This document shows positions 6,000 through 10,871 of a stretch of DNA of 10,871 nucleotides, one piece after another. Under the pieces are notes generated by a model, which saw nothing but the letters and a program-made list of their open reading frames with translations, did not search any database and had not been told where the DNA came from. This DNA is from an uncultured Ruminococcus sp. (GTDB lineage: Bacteria; Bacillota; Clostridia; Oscillospirales; Acutalibacteraceae): the NCBI GenBank assembly GCA_937892835.1, contig CALBHM010000209.1, positions 1 to 10,871 of the forward strand, given 5' to 3'. The translations under genes were made by a program, and so were the position numbers. Position 1 is the stretch's first letter. Every line of letters starts with the position of its first letter.

Positions 6000-6443
6000 A
6001 TGAAGTTGCACGAACTTTCACCGGCGCCCGGCTCAACAAAGGAGCGTAAGCGTATCGGTAGAGGTGCAGGTTCCGGTCAGGGAAAAACCGCCGGTAAAGG
6101 TCACAAGGGTCAGAAAGCCAGAGCAGGCCGCGGTATGCGCCCGGGCTTTGAAGGCGGCCAGATGCCTTTACAGAGACGTCTTCCCAAGAGAGGTTTCAAC
6201 AATATATTCCGCAAAGAGATCGTTGCTCTCAACGTAAAGGATCTCGAGAAGAAGTTTGACAACGGCGCAGTTGTTGACACTGATGCTCTCAGAGCAGCAG
6301 GCCTTGTTAAGAATTCTTTTGACGGCGTAAAGATCCTTGGTAACGGCGAGCTTACTAAGAAGCTCACAGTTAAAGCTAACGCATTCTCGGAGTCTGCGAA
6401 GCAGAAGATCGAGGCTGCGGGCGGAATTGCAGAGGTGATTTGA
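6000..6443 (+). CDS. rplO: 50S ribosomal protein L15
   Basis: A 147-residue protein. The N-terminus MKLHELSPAPGS is followed by a long glycine- and lysine-rich arm (about residues 17-52, including GRGAGSGQGKTAGKGHKGQK and RPGFEGGQMPLQRRLPKRGF) that threads through 23S rRNA. The C-terminal globular domain includes VKILGNGELTKKLTVKANAFS. An in-frame GTG at 5991 would add three residues, but it overlaps the AAGGAGG site (5985-5991), so ATG 6000 is the start. It ends in TGA, the only non-TAA stop in the window, one base before the secY ATG. Confidence 0.97.
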   Translation: MKLHELSPAPGSTKERKRIGRGAGSGQGKTAGKGHKGQKARAGRGMRPGFEGGQMPLQRRLPKRGFNNIFRKEIVALNVKDLEKKFDNGAVVDTDALRAAGLVKNSFDGVKILGNGELTKKLTVKANAFSESAKQKIEAAGGIAEVI

Positions 6444-6444
6444 A

Positions 6445-7770
6445 ATGTTGAGGACGCTTGCCAACGCATGGAAAATCGCAGATCTTCGTAAGAAAATTTT
6501 ATTTACGGCTCTTATCGTTCTGATTTTCAGAATCGGTGCAGCCATCCCGGTTCCGTTTGTCGCAGCGGGTGCCAACGGTATCTTCTCCGACTCACAGATG
6601 TCCGGAACATTTATGGAATACCTGAACATGATGACAGGTAATGCTTTTAACTACGGTACGATTTTCGCAATGTCAATCACACCGTACATCAACAGCTCCA
6701 TCATCGTTCAGTTGCTGACAGTCGCTATTCCCGCTCTTGAGCGTCTTGCTAAGGACGGAGAAGAGGGACGCAAGAAGATTGCAACAATCACTCGTTATGT
6801 AACGGTTGGTCTTGCACTTCTCCAGAGTACAGCTTACTATTTCTACCTTCGTGGAAATAATTATCTTCTTATGAAAGACGTCGGCGTTTTTGCCGATATC
6901 TTCCAGGCACTTGTTATTATCCTCTGCTTCTCCGCAGGATGTGCACTCATCATGTGGCTCGGCGAGCAGATCAATGACAAGGGAATCGGCAACGGAATCT
7001 CAATTATTCTTTTCGCCGGTATCGTTGCGAGAATTCCGTCAATCATTGCTTCACTTTTCGACGCAAACGGCGGTTACTTCTCATACGGCGGCGCTTATTC
7101 AGTCCTTTCTGTTGTAGTTGCGATTTGTCTTATCCTTATGATCGCTTACATCGTTTGGATGGATAACGCTGAAAGAAGAATCCCGGTTCAGTACGCAAAG
7201 AGAGTTGTTGGCCGTAAGATGTACGGCGGACAGAGCACACATATTCCAATCAAGGTTAATATGTCAGGTGTTATGCCGATCATCTTCGCTTCTTCAATCC
7301 TCTCACTTCCTCCGACAATCAACCTCTTCGTTGGTGCCAAGGAAGGCGACGGCTGGTATGACCATTTCTTCAAGTTCTTCTCAAGCTCAAGCTGGGTATA
7401 TGTGATTTTGTATTTCCTTCTCATAATCTTCTTCGCATATTTCTATGCTTCAATTCAGTACAATCCGATTGAGATGGCTAACAACATTCGTAAGAACAGC
7501 GGTGCTATCCCGGGTATTCGTCCCGGTAAGCCGACATCCGATTATATTCAGAAAATCTTGTCAAGAATTACCTTGCTCGGTGCTCTCCTTCTTTCGGTTG
7601 TTGCGCTCTTCCCGCTTCTGTTCCAGCTTATCACATCAGCTTGCGGTAAGCCGATGAACGTTTCACTCGGCGGTACTTCGATCATCATCCTTGTTGGTGT
7701 TGCGATCGAGACAGTTAAGCAGCTTGAGTCTCAGATGATGATGCGTCATTATAAGGGATTCCTTGATTAA
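6445..7770 (+). CDS. secY: Protein translocase subunit SecY
   Basis: A 441-residue membrane protein with about ten hydrophobic segments (roughly 17-37, 70-95, 117-137, 148-172, 183-205, 217-239, 268-294, 315-337, 371-398, 405-424). SecY is the pore of the SecYEG channel that exports or inserts proteins. Diagnostic motifs are SITPYINSSIIVQLL (77-91), GQSTHIPIKVNMSGVMPIIFASS (261-283) and the ribosome/SecA-contacting loop with PGIRPGKPT (355-363, Arg358). It starts one base after rplO, with AGAGGTGA (6431-6438) inside rplO, so translation is likely coupled. Linking the channel gene to ribosomal genes is standard in bacteria. Confidence 0.98.
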   Translation: MLRTLANAWKIADLRKKILFTALIVLIFRIGAAIPVPFVAAGANGIFSDSQMSGTFMEYLNMMTGNAFNYGTIFAMSITPYINSSIIVQLLTVAIPALERLAKDGEEGRKKIATITRYVTVGLALLQSTAYYFYLRGNNYLLMKDVGVFADIFQALVIILCFSAGCALIMWLGEQINDKGIGNGISIILFAGIVARIPSIIASLFDANGGYFSYGGAYSVLSVVVAICLILMIAYIVWMDNAERRIPVQYAKRVVGRKMYGGQSTHIPIKVNMSGVMPIIFASSILSLPPTINLFVGAKEGDGWYDHFFKFFSSSSWVYVILYFLLIIFFAYFYASIQYNPIEMANNIRKNSGAIPGIRPGKPTSDYIQKILSRITLLGALLLSVVALFPLLFQLITSACGKPMNVSLGGTSIIILVGVAIETVKQLESQMMMRHYKGFLD

Positions 7771-7776
7771 TCAAAA

Positions 7777-7802
7777 AGGAGTTAATTATGAAATTAATTC
7801 TT
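7777..7802 (+). promoter_or_regulatory. Hairpin enclosing the adk start codon and ribosome-binding site
   Basis: The RNA can form an 11-bp stem: AGGAGUUAAUU (7777-7787) pairs with AAUUAAUUCUU (7792-7802) around the loop AUGA (7788-7791). Two pairs are G-U, one is G-C and the rest are A-U. The adk start codon falls in the tetraloop, and its Shine-Dalgarno sequence AGGAG (7777-7781) is in the stem. The stem is mostly A-U, so a moderate or temperature-sensitive brake on adk translation is conceivable. This is inference from pairing only. Confidence 0.5.
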
Positions 7803-8420
7803 CTCGGCGCCCCGGGCGCAGGTAAGGGTACACAGGCAGAGGTCATCTGCAAGGCTCTTAACATTCCTGCGATCTCAACGGGCAATATAATCCGTGAAGC
7901 CCTTGCACAGGGCACGGAGATGGGCCTCAAGGCAAAGTCTTTTATGGATGCAGGTCAGCTTGTTCCCGATGATGTCGTTATCGGCATCATCAAGGAAAGA
8001 CTTGCAAAGGACGACTGCGCAAACGGTTTTATCCTTGACGGTTTCCCACGCACGATTCCTCAGGCGGAAGCACTCGACGCTATGGGCGTAATCATTGACA
8101 GAGTCATTGATATTGAGGTTCCCGATGAGAAAATCGCTGCAAGAATGTCGGGCAGACGTGTCTGCAAGGATTGCGGCTCTTCTTACCATTTGGAGTATAA
8201 AGCTCCGAAGGCTGAGGGCATATGCGATGCTTGCGACGGTGAGCTTATTCAGCGTAAGGACGACGCTCCCGAAACGGTTCTTGACAGACTTGCTGTTTAT
8301 CACAAGCAGACAGAACCGCTCAAAGATTTCTATTCTAAGAAAGGAATTCTCAGAATAGTTGAAGGCCAGGAGGAGATCGCCGACACATCGGCGCTCACAC
8401 TCAAGGCATTGGAGGATTAA
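7788..8420 (+). CDS. adk: Adenylate kinase, zinc-lid type
   Basis: A 210-residue cytoplasmic enzyme that interconverts ATP + AMP and 2 ADP. The P-loop is GAPGAGKGT (7-15). The AMP-binding part is STGNIIR (30-36, Arg36) and GFPRT (85-89, Arg88). The LID domain (about 120-160) holds four cysteines, C126/C129 and C146/C149, in the zinc-binding arrangement typical of Gram-positive adenylate kinases. Arg119, Arg123, Arg156 and Arg167 fit catalytic or binding arginines. Residue 33 is Asn where most family members have Asp (STGD). It sits 17 nt after secY in the usual Gram-positive position; its start lies in a potential hairpin. Confidence 0.97.
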   Translation: MKLILLGAPGAGKGTQAEVICKALNIPAISTGNIIREALAQGTEMGLKAKSFMDAGQLVPDDVVIGIIKERLAKDDCANGFILDGFPRTIPQAEALDAMGVIIDRVIDIEVPDEKIAARMSGRRVCKDCGSSYHLEYKAPKAEGICDACDGELIQRKDDAPETVLDRLAVYHKQTEPLKDFYSKKGILRIVEGQEEIADTSALTLKALED

Positions 8421-8422
8421 GC

Positions 8423-9172
8423 ATGATAGTGCTCAAAACGAACAGAGAGCTCGCTCTCATGAGAGAAGCTTGCATCATTTCGGCAGGAGCATTAAAGTTG
8501 GCAGGTGAGGCTGTCGAGCCGGGTGTAACCACGGCTGAGATAGACAAGATAGCCTATGATTATATCATCAAGTGCGGTGCAAAGCCAAACTTCCTTAATT
8601 ATAACGGCTATCCTGCCACCGCATGCATTTCCATAAACGATGAGGTTATTCATGGAATACCCAGCAAGAAGCGTGTTATCGAAGAGGGCGACATCGTAAG
8701 CATAGACTTGGGTGCGGTTCTCGAAGGCTTTAACGGCGACAATGCTGCTACTTTCGCTGCAGGCGCAATAAGCTCCGAGGCGAAGCGGCTGTGCGACACA
8801 ACAAAAGAGAGCCTGTTTTTGGGCATCGAAAAAGCTGTCGCAGGCGGCAGAATCGGCGATATAGGCTATGCGATACAGCACCATTGCGAGTCGAGAGGCT
8901 ATTCCGTTGTTCGTGAATTTGTCGGACACGGCGTCGGCCACAAGCTCCATGAAGACCCCAGTGTTCCGAATTACGGAACCCCCGGAAGGGGAGTTCGCCT
9001 GTTGCCGGGCATGACAATCGCTATTGAACCGATGATCAACCTCGGCAAGGCAGACGTCAAAACGCTGCCGGACGGATGGACAGTAAAAACCCGTGACGGC
9101 AAGCTGTCGGCGCACTTTGAACACACGGTGGCAATTACACCGAGCGGTCCAAAGATACTCACTCTGCTTTAA
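8423..9172 (+). CDS. map: Type I methionine aminopeptidase
   Basis: A 249-residue pita-bread-fold metalloprotease that removes the initiator methionine from new proteins. All five metal ligands are visible: D95 (SIDLG), D106 (GDNAATF), H169 (GHGVGH), E202 (IEPMI) and E233 (FEHTVAI). The substrate-side histidines H77 and H176 are also present. No N-terminal zinc-finger extension, so it is the plain bacterial type. The ATG is 2 nt after adk, with GGAGG (8411-8415) inside the end of adk, implying coupling. Codon use is less biased than in the ribosomal genes: 10 of 24 Ile codons are ATA. It contains a GNRA-capped hairpin at 8976-8996. Confidence 0.98.
   Translation: MIVLKTNRELALMREACIISAGALKLAGEAVEPGVTTAEIDKIAYDYIIKCGAKPNFLNYNGYPATACISINDEVIHGIPSKKRVIEEGDIVSIDLGAVLEGFNGDNAATFAAGAISSEAKRLCDTTKESLFLGIEKAVAGGRIGDIGYAIQHHCESRGYSVVREFVGHGVGHKLHEDPSVPNYGTPGRGVRLLPGMTIAIEPMINLGKADVKTLPDGWTVKTRDGKLSAHFEHTVAITPSGPKILTLL
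8976..8996 (+). other. GNRA-capped GC hairpin inside map
   Basis: In the RNA, CCCC (8980-8983) pairs with GGGG (8988-8991) around the loop GGAA, a GNRA tetraloop. With A8992 bulged, GAAC (8976-8979) pairs with GUUC (8993-8996), giving eight pairs. It covers codons for G185 to R192 of map. No U-tract follows, so it is not a terminator. Function unknown; it may be a by-product of the coding sequence. Confidence 0.45.
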
Positions 9173-9185
9173 GGAGGTGCAGTAT

Positions 9186-9404
9186 ATGTCAAAACAGGAT
9201 ATGCTTGAGCTTGAAGGTGTTGTTGTTGAGGCATTGCCGAACGCAATATTTCAGGTAGAGCTCGAAAACGGACACAAAATTTTAGCACATATTTCCGGTA
9301 AGCTCAGAATGAACTACATTCGTATCCTTCCCGGAGACAAGGTGACGGTCGAAGTTTCGCCATATGACCTCACCAAAGGAAGAATAACATGGCGATCAAA
9401 ATAA
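9186..9404 (+). CDS. infA: Translation initiation factor IF-1
   Basis: A 72-residue OB-fold (S1-type) protein, exactly the family length. It reads MSKQDMLELEGVVVEALPNA, then FQVELENGHKILAHISGKLR (about 21-40), then YIRILPGDKVTVEVSPYDLTKGRITWRSK. IF-1 binds the 30S A site and works with IF-2 and IF-3 in forming the initiation complex. The frame is open upstream to an ATG at 9093 inside map, but AAGGAGGTG (9171-9179) and the canonical start fix ATG 9186. In several Firmicutes a small KOW-domain gene separates map and infA; here the gap is only 13 nt. Confidence 0.98.
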   Translation: MSKQDMLELEGVVVEALPNAIFQVELENGHKILAHISGKLRMNYIRILPGDKVTVEVSPYDLTKGRITWRSK

Positions 9405-9436
9405 GCTAAGGCTAATTTTTCAAGGAGGGCATTCAA

Positions 9437-9550
9437 ATGAAAGTCAGACCTTCTGTAAAGAAAATTTGCGAGAAGTGCAAGATTATTAAGCGCAAGGGAA
9501 AAATCATGGTTATCTGTGAGAATCCTAAGCACAAACAGCGTCAGGGCTAA
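9437..9550 (+). CDS. rpmJ: 50S ribosomal protein L36, zinc-binding form
   Basis: A 37-residue protein, among the smallest ribosomal proteins. It begins MKVRPSVKKICEKCK and carries the intact zinc-ribbon ligands C11, C14, C27 and H32 (ICENPKHKQRQG at the end). This is the zinc-dependent (C+) form; zinc-free paralogs exist in many bacteria and are often induced when zinc is scarce. L36 stabilises 23S rRNA late in large-subunit assembly. AAGGAGGG at 9422-9429 is 7 nt before the ATG. Gaps of 32 nt before and 36 nt after are the largest of this half, with nothing obvious in them besides ribosome-binding sites. Confidence 0.98.
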   Translation: MKVRPSVKKICEKCKIIKRKGKIMVICENPKHKQRQG

Positions 9551-9586
9551 TCCGACGCAAACCATTTATGGAGGTGCAACTGAGAA

Positions 9587-9955
9587 ATGGCGCGTATATC
9601 AGGTGTTGACTTGCCGAGAGAGAAGAGAATCGAAATCGCTCTTACTTATATCTACGGCATCGGTCGTAAAACTGCCGGCGACATTATCGCAGCTACAGGC
9701 GTAGATCCTGACATCAGAGTTAAGGATCTGTCGGAAGACGATGTAGCAAAACTGCGTGAGTACATTGACCACAACGTTAAGGTTGAGGGTGATCTTCGCA
9801 GAGAGACCGCTTTTGATATCAAGAGACTTATCGAAATCGGTTGTTATCGTGGCGTACGCCACAGAAAGGGCCTTCCCGTTAGAGGACAGCGCTCAAAGAC
9901 AAACGCACGTACACGCAAGGGTCCGAAGAAGACTATTGCTAACAAGAAGAAGTAA
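9587..9955 (+). CDS. rpsM: 30S ribosomal protein S13
   Basis: A 122-residue protein starting MARISGVDLPREKRIEIALT, with YGIGRKTAGDI (helix-two-turn-helix region, about 23-33), DLRRETAFDIKRLIEIGCYRG and the RHRKGLPVRGQRSKTNARTRKGP segment, ending in a lysine-rich tail that reaches P-site tRNA. S13 forms intersubunit bridges with L5. GGAGGTG at 9570-9576 is 10 nt before the ATG. First gene of the alpha-operon part; in E. coli an S4-binding pseudoknot precedes it, but the 36-nt gap here shows no such fold by eye. A 14-bp palindrome lies inside at 9849-9862. Confidence 0.98.
   Translation: MARISGVDLPREKRIEIALTYIYGIGRKTAGDIIAATGVDPDIRVKDLSEDDVAKLREYIDHNVKVEGDLRRETAFDIKRLIEIGCYRGVRHRKGLPVRGQRSKTNARTRKGPKKTIANKKK
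9849..9862 (+). repeat. 14-bp perfect palindrome inside rpsM
   Basis: GTGGCGTACGCCAC is a perfect inverted repeat covering the codons for Arg-Gly-Val-Arg-His in the conserved YRGVRHRKG motif of S13. The ten-base core equals that of the rplN palindrome at 2620-2633. As RNA it could form a 5-bp stem with a GUAC loop. No function is assigned. Confidence 0.6.
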
Positions 9956-9969
9956 TTAGGAGGGATAAT

Positions 9970-10377
9970 ATGGCACCTAAGGGTTCCGCTAAGAAGGGCA
10001 CTGCAACACGCAGACGCCGTGAACGTAAGAACATTGAACGCGGCGCAGCTCATATCCAATCCACCTTCAACAATACTATCGTTACCATCAGTGATACACA
10101 GGGCAACGCAGTATCATGGGCAAGCGCTGGTGAGATGGGCTTCAGAGGTTCAAAGAAGTCAACTCCGTTCGCAGCTCAGACCGCTGCCGAGACTGCCGCT
10201 AAGATCGCTATCGAGCATGGTATGAAGACAGTTGAGGTTTACGTTAAGGGTCCGGGAGCAGGACGTGAAGCTGCAATCAGAGCATTGCAGACAGCAGGCT
10301 TGGAAGTAAGCCTTATTAAGGACGTTACTCCGATCCCGCACAACGGCTGCCGTCCGCCGAAGAGAAGACGTGTATAA
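9970..10377 (+). CDS. rpsK: 30S ribosomal protein S11
   Basis: A 135-residue protein with a basic N-terminal arm (RRRRERKNIERG, about 14-25), the conserved AHIQSTFNNTIVTISDTQGN block (27-46), GFRGSKKSTPFAAQTAAE (57-74) and the ending PIPHNGCRPPKRRRV. The Asn125-Gly126 pair matches the site that becomes isoaspartate in E. coli S11; whether it is modified here is unknown. S11 lies on the 30S platform next to the mRNA exit. AGGAGGG at 9959-9965 is 4 nt before the ATG, a short spacing. It follows rpsM by 14 nt and precedes rpsD by 23 nt. Confidence 0.98.
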   Translation: MAPKGSAKKGTATRRRRERKNIERGAAHIQSTFNNTIVTISDTQGNAVSWASAGEMGFRGSKKSTPFAAQTAAETAAKIAIEHGMKTVEVYVKGPGAGREAAIRALQTAGLEVSLIKDVTPIPHNGCRPPKRRRV

Positions 10378-10400
10378 TTCAGAAGAAGGAGGATATTGAT

Positions 10401-10871
10401 ATGGCAAGAAATATGCAGCCTATTGCTAAGCGTTGCAAGGCTCTCGGCATTTCTCCGGCTGTTATGGGTTACAAGAACAAGGAAACAAACCGTAATCCTA
10501 AGGGTCAGATGAGAAGAAAGAAGTCCGAGTATGCTCTTCAGCTCAACGAGAAGCAGAAGGTTAAGTTCATATATGGTATGCTTGAGAAGCAGTTCTATTC
10601 ATATTATGAAAAGGCTACGAAGATGCAGGGCAAAGCAGGCGAGAATCTCCTCGTTCTTTGCGAACGCCGTCTTGACAATGTTGTTTTCCGTCTTGGATTT
10701 GCAGCAACTCGTCGTCAGGCTCGTCAGCTCGTTTCTCACGGCCACTTCACCATCAACGGCAAGCGTGTAGACATTCCGTCATACATGGTTAAGCCCGGTG
10801 AGGTTATTTCCGTATGCGAGAACAGCAGATCAAGCTCTATTTTCACAGAGCTTACAGGCGAAAAAGCTCCT
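10401..10871 (+). CDS. rpsD: 30S ribosomal protein S4, zinc-free form (partial, runs off the right edge)
   Basis: 157 residues are visible of a protein usually near 200. The start is MARNMQPIAKRCKALGISPA, then QMRRKKSEYALQLNEKQKVKF (36-56), and an S4-type RNA-binding domain at about 88-150 (ERRLDNVVFRLGFAATR, HGHFTINGKRVDIPSYMVKPG). S4 nucleates 30S assembly and lines the mRNA entry. The N-terminal zinc knuckle of other S4 proteins is missing: only C12 remains in that region, so this is the C-minus form. AAGGAGG at 10386-10392 precedes the ATG by 8 nt. The alpha-operon position suggests rpoA and rplQ follow, but that is outside the window. Confidence 0.97.
   Translation, partial: MARNMQPIAKRCKALGISPAVMGYKNKETNRNPKGQMRRKKSEYALQLNEKQKVKFIYGMLEKQFYSYYEKATKMQGKAGENLLVLCERRLDNVVFRLGFAATRRQARQLVSHGHFTINGKRVDIPSYMVKPGEVISVCENSRSSSIFTELTGEKAP

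Noticed and set aside
7807..7819. GC near-palindrome in the adk P-loop codons as a separate regulatory site
   Set aside because: It is explained by Gly-Ala-Pro-Gly-Ala codons of a conserved motif; noted only as context for the adk start hairpin.
7875..8303. Open frame of 142 codons on the - strand opposite adk
   Set aside because: Antisense shadow of adenylate kinase, with no recognisable domain and no promoter or ribosome-binding site.
8492..9124. Open frame of 210 codons on the - strand opposite map
   Set aside because: It is fully antisense to a gene with all catalytic residues intact, has no ribosome-binding site logic, and its translation resembles no family I recognise; it is a by-product of codon bias.
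9093..9185. Upstream ATG 9093 extending infA by 31 residues
   Set aside because: It lies inside map without a ribosome-binding site; IF-1 is 72 residues from ATG 9186.
9551..9586. rpmJ-rpsM gap as an S4-binding pseudoknot leader
   Set aside because: 36 nt with only a trivial CCAT/ATGG pairing; no pseudoknot seen by eye.

Overview
The window is a single, tightly packed stretch of bacterial ribosomal-protein DNA read entirely from the + strand. It covers the distal part of the S10 cluster, the whole spc cluster, and the start of the alpha cluster, fused without a visible break: rplB(end)-rpsS-rplV-rpsC-rplP-rpmC-rpsQ | rplN-rplX-rplE-rpsN-rpsH-rplF-rplR-rpsE-rpmD-rplO-secY-adk-map-infA-rpmJ | rpsM-rpsK-rpsD(start). 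There are 25 genes: 23 complete, plus the 3' end of rplB and the 5' part of rpsD cut by the window edges. The longest gap between genes is 36 nt, so no gene-free stretch needs explaining, and no mobile element, tRNA, CRISPR array, terminator or convincing internal promoter was found.

The organism is most likely a member of the Clostridia, with Oscillospiraceae/Ruminococcaceae as the best guess. The reasons are the adk-map-infA block between secY and rpmJ (a Gram-positive arrangement), the short zinc-ribbon type of S14, strong AAGGAGG ribosome-binding sites before almost every gene, moderate GC, and an S4 N-terminus that lacks the zinc cysteines. The family-level placement is inference.

Region by region: 1-2392 holds the S10-cluster tail (both subunits, S3 to L29/S17). 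2421-6443 holds the spc ribosomal proteins, including the 5S rRNA binders L5 and L18. 6445-7770 is the SecY channel. 7788-9404 is a non-ribosomal insert: adenylate kinase (nucleotide balance), methionine aminopeptidase (removes the start methionine) and IF-1 (translation initiation). 9437-10871 returns to ribosomal proteins (L36, S13, S11, S4), and rpoA and rplQ would be expected next. Together the genes make ribosome parts, the export channel docked to ribosomes, and factors that start translation and process nascent chains.

No undescribed multi-gene system is visible; the gene content is conserved. What stands out is at RNA level. A hairpin places the adk start codon in a tetraloop and pairs its Shine-Dalgarno sequence. 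Two GNRA-capped GC hairpins lie inside rplR and map. Two 14-bp palindromes in rplN and rpsM share one 10-bp core. Other points are three non-AUG starts, TAATG start/stop overlaps, and a mixed zinc/non-zinc set of ribosomal proteins.
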